NCBI RefSeq assembly: GCF_002806975.1
Contig: NZ_NIHD01000002.1
Coordinates: 372,001-436,000 of the forward strand
DNA: 64,000 bases
Direction: 5' to 3'
Source: Marinobacter aromaticivorans
GTDB taxonomy: Bacteria > Pseudomonadota > Gammaproteobacteria > Pseudomonadales > Oleiphilaceae
Positions within the stretch are counted from its first letter, which is position 1, and each line of letters starts with the position of its first letter. Shown piece after piece: positions 17,281-25,181 of the stretch. The translations under genes and the position numbers were made by a program. The notes beneath the pieces are model-generated. The model was not told where the DNA came from. It worked only from the letters and a program-made list of their open reading frames with translations, and ran no database searches.

Positions 17281-18615
17281 ATGAATATGACGCTCAGACT
17301 TTCAGTCACGGACCGACGCCTGTGGGCTCTGGCATGGCCACTGATGCTCACCAACCTCACCGTACCGTTACTGGGGCTGGTAGACACTGCGGTATTGGGG
17401 CACCTGGAAAGCCCGGAATATCTGGGCGCGGTTGCGGTTGGCGCCAACCTGTTCAGCATTCTGTACTGGACCTTCGGCTTCATGCGCATGGGCACAACAG
17501 GGCTGGCTGCCCAGGCCTGGGGCAGGCGCGACAGTCTCGGCCAGGTTGCCCTGCTGCTGCGCTCGGTGATGCTGGCGGTGGCTATCGGTTTACTGCTCAT
17601 CCTGTGCCACCAGCCACTGATCCGGATCGGGCTGGCACTGATGAATCCCAGCCCTGGCGTTACGGAACTGGCCGCAGAGTACGCTGCCATAAGAATCTGG
17701 AGCGCTCCGGCGGTGCTGTGCCAGTACACTCTGGTGGGCTGGCTGATTGGCACCCAGTTCCCGCGCGGGCCCATGATCATGCTGATTGTGGCCAACGGCC
17801 TGAATATCCTGCTGGATGTGCTTTTCGTAACCGTGCTGGGCTGGAACAGCCGGGGTGTGGCTGTTGCCACGGTAATCGCCGAGTACGGAGCCGCCATTAT
17901 CGGCTTTGCAATCGTGTTGCAGCGCATGCCCGATGGGCAGAGGCTGACCCGGGAGTTATTCGGTACCCTTGCGGACTATCTGGCCATATTGCAGGTAAAC
18001 CGCTACATCATGGTGCGTACCATTGCGCTGTTGCTGGTACTGGCATTTTTCACCGCTCAGGGCGCTCGTCAGGGCGACACCATACTGGCGGCCAACGCAG
18101 TACTGATCACCTTCCTGCTGCTGATTTCCAATGCTCTGGACGGCTTTGCCAACGCCGCTGAAGCCCTGATTGGCGAGGCTGTGGGCAAAAACAGCAGGCG
18201 GCGTTTCCTTGCAGTGTTCCGATGCGCGCTGCGCTGGTCTCTGTGGGGTTCGCTGTTGCTGACAATTCTGTTTGTTGCCGGAGGCCGCGGACTGATCGCG
18301 TTGCTGACAGGTATTGAAGAAGTACGTACCACTGCCTGGCAATATCTGCCCTGGCTCTGGCTGCTGCCTTTTGCCTCGGTGTGGGGATTTCTGTTTGATG
18401 GCGTATTCATTGGCGCGACACGCACCCGGGATATGCAGAATACCATGCTGTTTTCGGCACTGGGGGTATTCGCTCCGGTGTGGTGGCTGACCACGGGCTG
18501 GGGTAACCACGGGCTCTGGTTTTCCCTGATCTGTCTGATGCTTGCCCGGGCAGCGAGCATGGGCTTGCTATGCTGGTCACACACTCGTAACGATCGTTGG
18601 TTCCAGGCCCGGTAG
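17281..18615 (+). CDS. MATE family efflux transporter (DinF-like)
   Basis: A 444-residue carrier with about 12 membrane segments in two homologous halves, exporting drugs or other small molecules in exchange for Na+ or H+. The N-terminus LRLSVTDRRLWALAWPLMLTNLTVPLLGLVDTAVLGHL closely matches the DinF branch. The ATG at 17281 is chosen because the family N-terminus begins near it; an AGGAG at 17261-17265 is 15 bases upstream, rather far, and an ATG at 17287 is also possible. It is divergent from ctaC. Confidence 0.88.
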   Translation: MNMTLRLSVTDRRLWALAWPLMLTNLTVPLLGLVDTAVLGHLESPEYLGAVAVGANLFSILYWTFGFMRMGTTGLAAQAWGRRDSLGQVALLLRSVMLAVAIGLLLILCHQPLIRIGLALMNPSPGVTELAAEYAAIRIWSAPAVLCQYTLVGWLIGTQFPRGPMIMLIVANGLNILLDVLFVTVLGWNSRGVAVATVIAEYGAAIIGFAIVLQRMPDGQRLTRELFGTLADYLAILQVNRYIMVRTIALLLVLAFFTAQGARQGDTILAANAVLITFLLLISNALDGFANAAEALIGEAVGKNSRRRFLAVFRCALRWSLWGSLLLTILFVAGGRGLIALLTGIEEVRTTAWQYLPWLWLLPFASVWGFLFDGVFIGATRTRDMQNTMLFSALGVFAPVWWLTTGWGNHGLWFSLICLMLARAASMGLLCWSHTRNDRWFQAR

Positions 18616-18692
18616 CCCGGGCAATCGTTAACAATATCTGACAGTTTGTAAATCGCAGCTTGTAAAATCTCGTCTACACTTGTCAGAAAAGA

Positions 18693-18774
18693 CGGGCACC
18701 TCCTTGGTGGAAAGCGATGATAACTAGCTGCAGCCTGGCCGCCCTGATATTCATTGCCCGTTACAGGAGGCGCC
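18693..18774 (+). promoter_or_regulatory. Riboswitch-like leader with alternative stems
   Basis: Three stems that cannot all form. (1) GGCACCTCCT (18695-18704) with AGGAGGCGCC (18765-18774), 9 of 10 pairs, which would hide the strong AGGAGG. (2) CGGGCA (18693-18698) with TGCCCG (18755-18760), which would free it. (3) A local hairpin CACC (18697-18700) / GGTG (18706-18709). A promoter-like pair CTGACA / TGTAAA with 17-base spacing lies upstream near 18640-18670. The element is not recognised as a known riboswitch class. Confidence 0.45.
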
Positions 18775-18813
18775 TTGCGACCTCAAATTGTTCAGACACC
18801 GGCATGTCCTTAA
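18775..18813 (+). CDS. Possible leader peptide
   Basis: TTG at 18775 follows the strong AGGAGG (18765-18770) at 4 bases spacing and opens a 12-codon frame, LRPQIVQTPACP, ending in TAA at 18811-18813 directly against the ATG of the next gene (TAAATG). It could be a leader peptide that couples translation of the downstream gene to the switchable ribosome-binding site. It is in the same frame as that gene, so a lost in-frame extension is an alternative reading. Confidence 0.35.
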   Translation: MRPQIVQTPACP

Positions 18814-19464
18814 ATGACTCCACAGGCAGTACTGGAAATCATTGATCACGCGCGACGCAAGGAAGCCCGCTCGGGCACCTTTCTGAGGCAGCTGCATAAA
18901 AAGGCGGCAGCGCTGCCTTCGGCTGTCACCATTGAGGGCTATCAGCCTGCGCCCTGCCTGTTCCAGTTCGCTATCGAGTACATTGAGATGGCACCGCGGC
19001 TCATAGAGTGTGTGGATGCCTGTGCGCGGGAAGCCGGTAAAGCCCAACTGTTTGACCCGTTTGTAAAAGCCGCCATCGGTTACTTCACCGAGCCCTCGGC
19101 GTTACTGGTGCGCTACGATGGCCTCGACGGGCTTCTGATACGGGCCTACCTTTGCCACCGCCTTATGGAAGAAATGCATGAGAACAACCATTCCATCCGA
19201 ACCGGCGGGCTTGTGGATATGGAGGCAACCCGAGCCAACCTGCTGGTTCACGAGCTGATTGGTGAACCCTTCGCAAACGAACTGGACGACTCCATCACCG
19301 TAACCGTACTGCAAATTGCCGGCACACCGGACTATTATGAGCTCAACCTCGACCCCTTCGTCGAACAGGTAAACAATGAGGCCTGGAACTGGATGCGACA
19401 CTACTGGGAAAACCTTCTGATCCGCAATCATATCCGCTTTTCGCTGGGCTCCGGCCTGGCCTGA
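18814..19464 (+). CDS. Conserved hypothetical protein
   Basis: A 216-residue soluble protein with no recognised domain. It has no signal peptide or membrane segment and is mostly helical (MTPQAVLEIIDHARRKEARS, later GLLIRAYLCHRLMEEMHENNHSIRTGG and QVNNEAWNWMRHYWENLL). The composition matches the neighbours, so it is unlikely to be a recent arrival. Its ATG has no good ribosome-binding site of its own and abuts the stop of the short leader frame, suggesting coupled translation. It is followed after 49 bases by the DUF1653 gene. Confidence 0.8.
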   Translation: MTPQAVLEIIDHARRKEARSGTFLRQLHKKAAALPSAVTIEGYQPAPCLFQFAIEYIEMAPRLIECVDACAREAGKAQLFDPFVKAAIGYFTEPSALLVRYDGLDGLLIRAYLCHRLMEEMHENNHSIRTGGLVDMEATRANLLVHELIGEPFANELDDSITVTVLQIAGTPDYYELNLDPFVEQVNNEAWNWMRHYWENLLIRNHIRFSLGSGLA

Positions 19465-19513
19465 CCTGTCCAGGACTATTCCGGGAGCAACCAAAGATCC
19501 TCAGAGACTCATT

Positions 19514-19744
19514 ATGACCGAACGCAAAACCGATATCCGCCCGGGCCGCTACCGACACTACAAGGGCCAGGATTACGAAGTTATTGATATTGCACGGCAC
19601 AGCGAAACCGGGGAAAAACTGGTGGTTTACCGTTGCCTGTACGGGGATTACAGCCTGTGGGTGCGCCCGCTTGGCATGTTCCGCGAAACTGTTGAGGTTG
19701 CCGGGGAGCAGGTCCCGCGCTTTGCTCGCATTGACGGGAGTTGA
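19514..19744 (+). CDS. DUF1653 domain protein
   Basis: A 76-residue protein almost wholly made of the DUF1653 fold: RPGRYRHYKGQDYEVIDIARHSETGEKLVVYRCLYGDYSLWVRPLGMF, with the characteristic G-x-Y-x-H-[YF]-K-G start and the YR-LYGDY-LWVRP centre. The function of the family is not known. It probably shares a transcript with the upstream hypothetical gene. Confidence 0.85.
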   Translation: MTERKTDIRPGRYRHYKGQDYEVIDIARHSETGEKLVVYRCLYGDYSLWVRPLGMFRETVEVAGEQVPRFARIDGS

Positions 19745-19862
19745 GCATTAGACAAGCCCTTTGACTCAGCCGGCCATTTACTGCACATTACCGCGTTTTC
19801 ATGATCCCCGCCTTCACTGCAAGGCTGGAAAACCAACCACTACGCCATACTCGGAGTCCCCC

Positions 19863-21185
19863 ATGAATGCCGTTGTTGCCGCGGTGCTGATCATGCTCGT
19901 ATTGAGCCTGGCCCGCATCCACGTTGTTGTTGCCCTGATCGTAGGCGCCGTCTCCGGTGGCCTGATTGCCGGGCTGTCCCTTGATGCGACCATTGAAGCC
20001 TTTAATAACGGCCTTGGCGGTGGCGCTACCGTAGCCCTCTCGTATGCAACCCTGGGTGCCTTCGCCGTTGCCATCGGCAAATCCGGCCTGGCCCACGCCC
20101 TCGCCGACAAAACCCTCGCCATGGTCGGCCAGCAGGATAACAACACCGCGGCAAAAAGTGTGCGCTACATGATCATTGGTGTGCTGGTGCTGATTGCCCT
20201 TTCGTCCCAGAACATCCTGCCTATCCATATTGCGTTCATTCCGCTGGTGGTTCCGCCCATGCTGTATGTGATGGCCAAGCTGAAAATGGATCGCCGCCTG
20301 GTGGCCTCTGCGCTCACTTTCGGGCTGATAACCCCTTACATGTTCCTTCCGGTGGGTTTTGGCGGCATTTACCTGAACGAAATCCTGATGGCCAAAATCA
20401 GCGCCAACGGCGGTGAAACCGAAGGCCTGAGCGTTATGCAGGCCATGGCCCTGCCTGCTCTGGGCATGCTTTGTGGCCTGCTGATAGCCATCTTCTTCAC
20501 TTACCGGGGTGACCGTGAATACGATCTGGACGTTATCACCCGCACCGAACGCGTAAATGTCTCCTACAGCGCGGGCACCCTGATCATGGCGCTGGTCGCT
20601 ATTGTTGTCGCCTTTGTGGTTCAGCTCTGGCTGGGCTCCATGATCCTCGGGGCATTGGCTGGCTTTCTGCTGTTCAACCTGTCGGGGGTGGTGAAGTGGA
20701 AAGAAGCCGACGACCTGTTTACCGAGGGCATGAAAATGCTCGCCATGATCGGTTTCATCATGATCGCCGCCTCGGGTTTTGCGGAAGTGATGCGTGAAAC
20801 CGGGGAAATCGCGACTCTGGTACAAAGCTCCGTGGATCTCATCGGCAACAACAAGCCCATGGCGGCTCTTCTGATGCTGGTTGTTGGCCTGATGATCACC
20901 ATGGGCATAGGCTCATCTTTCTCCACCATCCCCATTATCGCTGCCCTGTACGTACCCCTGGCCCTGGAAATGGGCTTCAGCTCCCTGGCGATCGTTGCCC
21001 TGGTGGGCACCGCCGGCGCCCTGGGCGACGCCGGTTCCCCGGCTTCAGACTCCACTTTGGGCCCCACTGCCGGCCTGAACGTAGACGGCCAGCACAACCA
21101 CATCTGGGACTCGGTAGTGCCCACGTTCCTGCACTACAACCTGCCGTTGCTTGGGTTTGGGTGGTTGGCGGCTATGGTTCTCTGA
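19863..21185 (+). CDS. Na+/H+ antiporter family protein
   Basis: A 440-residue membrane protein with about 11-12 segments, resembling the YuiF/NhaC-related putative Na+/H+ antiporters: IHVVVALIVGAVSGGLIAGLSLDATIEAFNNGLGGGATVALSYATLGAFAVAIGKSG, a motif DAGSPASDSTLGPTAGL, and a C-terminal WDSVVPTFLHYNLPLLGFGW. It probably exchanges sodium or an organic solute across the inner membrane. The start at ATG 19863 is supported by GGAG at 19853-19856; an upstream in-frame start at 19761 would add unrelated residues. It is followed by hairpin repeat copy C. Confidence 0.85.
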   Translation: MNAVVAAVLIMLVLSLARIHVVVALIVGAVSGGLIAGLSLDATIEAFNNGLGGGATVALSYATLGAFAVAIGKSGLAHALADKTLAMVGQQDNNTAAKSVRYMIIGVLVLIALSSQNILPIHIAFIPLVVPPMLYVMAKLKMDRRLVASALTFGLITPYMFLPVGFGGIYLNEILMAKISANGGETEGLSVMQAMALPALGMLCGLLIAIFFTYRGDREYDLDVITRTERVNVSYSAGTLIMALVAIVVAFVVQLWLGSMILGALAGFLLFNLSGVVKWKEADDLFTEGMKMLAMIGFIMIAASGFAEVMRETGEIATLVQSSVDLIGNNKPMAALLMLVVGLMITMGIGSSFSTIPIIAALYVPLALEMGFSSLAIVALVGTAGALGDAGSPASDSTLGPTAGLNVDGQHNHIWDSVVPTFLHYNLPLLGFGWLAAMVL

Positions 21186-21215
21186 TTTCAGAAACCATGG
21201 AGGTGGCCTTCTTTT

Positions 21216-21354
21216 GTAGCCTGCCAGTTTGGGGGCTACGAGGTCACGGTGGGTCTTTTCTGCCGGCAAAAAGATGTCTGAGCGCAGCGAGTTGTTTTTC
21301 CCAGAAGAAAAATATACCGCCACGGCCTCGAACCCCGCCAAGCCAGCAGGCTAC
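21216..21354. repeat. Dispersed hairpin repeat, copy C
   Basis: A long imperfect hairpin with the outer stem GTAGCCTGC (21216-21224) / GCAGGCTAC (21346-21354) around the same conserved core as copies A and B (A run, GATGTCTGAGCGCAGCGAG, T run). It lies between the convergent antiporter and yheV genes, so a two-way terminator role is likely. Confidence 0.7.
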
Positions 21355-21380
21355 AGTCTTTAGTCTTTAGTCTCTAATCC

Positions 21381-21632
21381 TTAGTCCTCACTCCCAGCCT
21401 TGAAGAAAACAACCTGCTTAACCGTATGATCATCCTGGTTGTCACGTCGATTAACCCGAGTCTCAAGCTCAGGGTTAGCTGGCTGCTCGGTATCCGACAT
21501 GGCATCGGTAAAGCCGCACGCCACACACTCACGAATCTGCTCACCGGCATCGTCGGTGAACATCATGATCTTGTCCATCTCCGCGCAGCGGGGACAAACC
21601 GCTCCGGCAATAAAACGTTTCGGGGTAGCCAT
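21381..21632 (-). CDS. yheV: YheV family zinc-ribbon-like protein
   Basis: An 83-residue protein with a four-cysteine metal site, FIAGAVCPRCAEMDKIMMF and IRECVACGFTD, as in the YheV/DUF2387 family. The tail is polar. In many gammaproteobacteria yheV follows prlC directly, and here it begins 57 bases after the prlC stop, matching that order. The function is not known; metal binding is inferred from the paired CxxC motifs. Confidence 0.9.
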   Translation of the reverse strand: MATPKRFIAGAVCPRCAEMDKIMMFTDDAGEQIRECVACGFTDAMSDTEQPANPELETRVNRRDNQDDHTVKQVVFFKAGSED

Positions 21633-21689
21633 TACATAACTCCAGGTTAAAGCCTCCGGTGGCCATCACCACCACCGGAGATCGTGGGA

Positions 21690-23735
21690 TCAGGCCGCTT
21701 CGTCCGTGATGCCGGTCTGCTTTAGCAACGCATCCACCTGCGGTTCGCGGCCACGGAATGCCTTGAACAGCTCCATCGGCTCCTGTGATCCGCCTTTTTC
21801 CAGAATGTTGTGAAGGAAAGCCCGCCCGGTTTCCGGATCGAAAATGCCGTTTTCCTCGAACAGCGAGAAGGCATCTGCCGCCAGCACCTCTGCCCACTTG
21901 TAGCTGTAATAGCCAGCCGCGTAGCCACCGGCGAAGATGTGCGAAAACGAGTTCGGGAAGCGGTTGAACTCCGGCACTTCGACAACGGCGATAGGTTCGC
22001 GCACCTGGCGATGCATCGCCAGCGGGTTGGTGGGGGCCTCTTCGGTGAATTCTGCATGCAGGCGGAAGTCGAACAGTGAAAACTCCAGCTGCCGCACCAT
22101 GGCCATGCCGGACTGGAAGTTTTTCGCCGCCAGCAGTTTTTGCAGCAAGTCTTCCGGCAGGGGTTCCCCGGTTTCGTGGTGGCTGGCAATCAGTGCCAGG
22201 GAATCGGGGTTCCAGCACCAGTTTTCCAGAAACTGGCTGGGTAACTCTACCGCGTCCCAGGCCACGCCATTGATGCCAGACACATCCATAACGTCCACCT
22301 GAGTCAACATGTGGTGCAGGCCATGGCCAAATTCGTGAAACAGGGTAGTGACCTCGTCGTGGGTGAGGAGCGACGGCTTGCCATTCACCGGCGGCGTGAA
22401 GTTGCAGGTAAGGAAAGCAACCGGCAGCTGAAGCTGGCCGCGCAGGTTGCGCCAGCGCACCCGGCAGTCGGCCATCCAGGCACCCCCGCGTTTGCCCTGG
22501 CGGGCGAACAGATCAAGGTAGAACCAGGCAATTGGCTCGCCGTTGCGGCTTATGCAGTAGGCCGTGGCATCTTCGTGCCAGGTTTCCACTTCCGGCCTGG
22601 CTTCAATCTGTATATCGAACAGCTTCTCGGCAACCCTGAACAAGCCAGGTACCACCTTATCCACCGGGAACCAGGGGCGCAGGGTTTCGGGGGAGATGTC
22701 GTAGCGCTGCTGCCGCAGTTTTTCACTGTAGTAGCCCACATCCCAGGCTTTCAGATCCTCCAGGCCGTGTTCGTCTTTGGCGAAAGCCTTGAGCTCAGCA
22801 AACTCCTGCTCGGCAACCGGCCTGGCTTTCGCCGCCAGTTCGTTGAGGAACCCCAGAACCTCATCGCTATCCCGGGCCATTTTGGTAGCCAGCGAGCGCT
22901 CGGCGTAGTTGTTAAAGCCCAGCAGTTTCGCCATGGCGTGCCGGCGTTTGAGGATTTCGGCCATTACCTGGGTGTTGTCCCAGGTACCTGCGTCCGGGCC
23001 CATGTCCGAGGCACGGGTAACAAAGGCTTCGTATACCTCACGGCGCAACTCACGGTTGTCACAGTAGGTCATTACCGGGAAAAAGCTGGGGAAATCCAGG
23101 GTAATCACGTAGCCATCCAGCTCTTTCTGGCGAGCGGCTTGTTTTGCGCCTTCAAGAGCGGAATCCGGAATACCGGCCAGCTCTTCCACGTCGGTGATGT
23201 GTTTGAACCAGTGCTGGGTGGCATCCAGAACGTTGTCACTGAAGCGGTTGGAGAGTTCCGCCAGTTCGCGGGACAGCGCCGCATACTGTTTTTTCTGGTC
23301 TTCAGGCAGGTCGACACCACCAAGGTGGAAGTCGCGCAGGGTGTTTTCCACCGCTTTGCGCTGGGCTTCGCTCAGATCCTTGAAATCATCGCGAGCGGCG
23401 AGCTTTTTGTAGGCTTCGCAAAGGGCTGTGTTCTGGCTAAGCTCGGTACTGTATTCAGTGAGCTTTTCCAAGCAGTTTTTGTAGACTTTGCGCAGATCGT
23501 CGTTATTCATTACACCATTGAGGTGCGAAATAACGGACCAGGCGTTACTCAGTTTGTTTTCCAGTGACTGCATGGGTTGGGCCAGGGTGTCCCAGGTGGG
23601 GTCTTCGTTCTGGGCCAGGCTGGCGATTTTCATGCGGTTTTCGCTGAGAATCTGGTCAATGGCCGTCTCCATATGCTCGGTTCGCACGTGATCGAACTTT
23701 GGCAGCAAATCATCAGTCAGTAACGGGTTATTCAT
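21690..23735 (-). CDS. prlC: Oligopeptidase A
   Basis: A 681-residue M3-family zinc metallopeptidase that degrades short peptides, including cleaved signal peptides, in the cytoplasm. The zinc site is TLFHEFGHGLHHML (HExxH) with the downstream glutamate in VELPSQFLENWCW. The N-terminus MNNPLLTDDLLPKFDHVRTEHM is that of PrlC, and the length matches E. coli PrlC. It starts at 23735 with AAGGGG ahead and forms an operon with yheV. Confidence 0.96.
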   Translation of the reverse strand: MNNPLLTDDLLPKFDHVRTEHMETAIDQILSENRMKIASLAQNEDPTWDTLAQPMQSLENKLSNAWSVISHLNGVMNNDDLRKVYKNCLEKLTEYSTELSQNTALCEAYKKLAARDDFKDLSEAQRKAVENTLRDFHLGGVDLPEDQKKQYAALSRELAELSNRFSDNVLDATQHWFKHITDVEELAGIPDSALEGAKQAARQKELDGYVITLDFPSFFPVMTYCDNRELRREVYEAFVTRASDMGPDAGTWDNTQVMAEILKRRHAMAKLLGFNNYAERSLATKMARDSDEVLGFLNELAAKARPVAEQEFAELKAFAKDEHGLEDLKAWDVGYYSEKLRQQRYDISPETLRPWFPVDKVVPGLFRVAEKLFDIQIEARPEVETWHEDATAYCISRNGEPIAWFYLDLFARQGKRGGAWMADCRVRWRNLRGQLQLPVAFLTCNFTPPVNGKPSLLTHDEVTTLFHEFGHGLHHMLTQVDVMDVSGINGVAWDAVELPSQFLENWCWNPDSLALIASHHETGEPLPEDLLQKLLAAKNFQSGMAMVRQLEFSLFDFRLHAEFTEEAPTNPLAMHRQVREPIAVVEVPEFNRFPNSFSHIFAGGYAAGYYSYKWAEVLAADAFSLFEENGIFDPETGRAFLHNILEKGGSQEPMELFKAFRGREPQVDALLKQTGITDEAA

Positions 23736-23799
23736 GGATCCCCTTCTCAGCTGTTCAAATGTGAGGTAGCTTCATTTATATCTATCATCGGAGAAAGGC

Positions 23800-23907
23800 G
23801 TCTGTGTGGAGGCTTTGCCAAAACACGCTCCTTGCGGCACATCCATGTGACGCTTGGGCTCCGCCATCCCTGGCTCCGCACAGTTTTGGCAAAGCCTCCA
23901 CACAGAC
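23800..23907. repeat. Perfect 25-bp inverted repeat in a divergent intergenic region
   Basis: The arm at 23800-23824 (starting GTCTGTGTGGAGGCTTTGCC) is the exact reverse complement of the arm at 23883-23907; the loop is 58 bases. It lies between the divergent prlC and gamma-carbonic anhydrase starts, so it is not a simple terminator. It could be a mobile palindromic intergenic element or a structured 5' leader. No second copy was noticed in this window. Confidence 0.75.
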
Positions 23908-23946
23908 ACCCCCAACTTCCGAGCAAACGCGACTAAGGTATATGTA

Positions 23947-24489
23947 ATGACGAATGTACGTTCTCACAAGGGTATCACGCCAGATTTAGGAAAACGCACT
24001 CTGGTAGATGCCAGTGCAGTGGTGATTGGTGACGTTAAAACCGGTGACGATTGCTCCATCTGGCCAATGACCGTGGTGCGGGGCGACATGCACAGGATCC
24101 GTATCGGCGACCGCTGCAGCATTCAGGACGGCTCAGTACTGCACATTACCCATGCCAGTGATTATAACCCGGGTGGCTTCCCGCTCACTTTGGGCGACGA
24201 TGTCACCGTGGGGCACAAGGCTTTGTTGCACGGCTGCACCATTGGCAGCCGCGTGCTGGTGGGTATGGGCTGCATTATTATGGATGGCGCCGTGGTGGAA
24301 GATGAGGTGATCGTTGCGGCGGGCTGTCTGGTGCCGCCGGGGAAAACACTGGAGTCCGGGCACCTTTATGTTGGCTCGCCGTGCAGGAAGGCGCGGGCAC
24401 TGAGCGATAATGAGCGCTCGTTTTTTGCATACACAGCGGCCAATTACGTGAAGCTGAAGGATGAATATCTGGCTGAGCTGGAGCCATGA
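23947..24489 (+). CDS. Gamma-class carbonic anhydrase-like protein
   Basis: A 180-residue left-handed beta-helix protein with hexapeptide repeats, similar to gamma-carbonic anhydrases of the YrdA/PaaY group. Zinc-type histidines are in SVLHITHAS and VGHKALLHGC (H-x5-H). The C-terminal VGSPCRKARALSDNERSFFAYTAANYVKL is typical of the group. The start at ATG 23947 (MTNVRSHKG) is used; the frame upstream runs into the inverted repeat. Whether it hydrates CO2 or acts on another substrate is not known. Confidence 0.88.
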   Translation: MTNVRSHKGITPDLGKRTLVDASAVVIGDVKTGDDCSIWPMTVVRGDMHRIRIGDRCSIQDGSVLHITHASDYNPGGFPLTLGDDVTVGHKALLHGCTIGSRVLVGMGCIIMDGAVVEDEVIVAAGCLVPPGKTLESGHLYVGSPCRKARALSDNERSFFAYTAANYVKLKDEYLAELEP

Positions 24490-24521
24490 TGCCGGTTAAT
24501 CCCAGATCATATCCGACTGGG

Positions 24522-24549
24522 CTTGAAAAATGATCAACCGTTCCCATAT
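24522..24549 (+). promoter_or_regulatory. Sigma-32 (RpoH) heat-shock promoter of the hsp20 gene
   Basis: CTTGAAA (24522-24528) and CCCATAT (24543-24549) with a 14-base spacer match the known sigma-32 consensus CTTGAAA / CCCCATNT closely. Transcription would start near 24556, leaving a leader of about 110 bases before the Hsp20 ATG. Confidence 0.85.
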
Positions 24550-24665
24550 AGAGTTGTAGCAGATGTTCACGGATACCCGGTCGGCTGACGCCGGCATTCG
24601 GAGCAGTTCCGGGAACGAGGCTGAATGAGTTCAGGTTCGTTTTTTTATAATGGAGGTGTTCTATT

Positions 24666-25115
24666 ATGAGCAATCTTACTCGCTGGAATCCGATCAACGA
24701 GTTTGAAGACTTGATGAATCGCTATAACCGGGTTTTTGGGCTGACACGCAGTGGCGGAGAAGGCAAAGATTTATTCAGCCGCAGTGATTGGGCGCCCGCG
24801 GTCGATATCAAGGAAACCGATCAGGCCTTCACCATTGAGGCAGAATTGCCCGGAATGGAAAAGAAGGATGTGAAGGTAAGTGTGCATGAGGGCGTGTTGT
24901 CCATTGAGGGCGAGCGCAAGCACGAGGAAGAATCCAGCGATAAAAAGCTGCATCGCATTGAGCGTTTCTATGGCAGCTTTGTACGGCGCTTCACACTGCC
25001 CGACAATATCGACGAGAACAGCGTGAAAGCCAACTTCAAGGACGGTCTTCTCACGCTCACGCTTCAGAAGGCCGAGCCGAAGGAGCCGAAGGCCATTGAG
25101 GTTGACATCGAGTAA
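24666..25115 (+). CDS. Hsp20 family small heat-shock protein
   Basis: A 149-residue holdase chaperone with an alpha-crystallin domain (about residues 38-140: DWAPAVDIKETDQAFTIEAELPGMEKKDVKVSVHEGVLSIEGERKHEEESSDKKLHRIERFYGSFVRRFTLP) and the A-x-F-x-D-G-L-L-T-L-T-L end motif. It binds unfolded proteins under heat or salt stress. GGAGG at 24652-24656 is 9 bases before the ATG. The sigma-32 promoter at 24522 shows heat control. A T run at 24640-24646 could pair weakly with GGAGG, a speculative thermosensor. Confidence 0.95.
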   Translation: MSNLTRWNPINEFEDLMNRYNRVFGLTRSGGEGKDLFSRSDWAPAVDIKETDQAFTIEAELPGMEKKDVKVSVHEGVLSIEGERKHEEESSDKKLHRIERFYGSFVRRFTLPDNIDENSVKANFKDGLLTLTLQKAEPKEPKAIEVDIE

Positions 25116-25141
25116 CCTGCTTCGCCTTTCCGGGACCCAAG

Positions 25142-25181
25142 CGGTGGTCGGGAGTCAGCTCCCGGCCACCGTAGTTTTTTT
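25142..25181 (+). terminator. Terminator of hsp20 (overlaps the end of the PA4642-like gene)
   Basis: A strong hairpin: CGGTGG-T-CGGGAG (25142-25154), loop TCAG, CTCCCG-G-CCACCG (25159-25171), followed by TAG and seven T. The T48/G65 step is a wobble. The loop holds the stop codon of the convergent gene, and the right arm encodes its last residues. Confidence 0.88.

Noticed and set aside
22311..23567. Long plus-strand open frame opposite prlC
   Set aside because: A shadow of the prlC coding sequence; the zinc-site frame on the other strand is clearly the real one.
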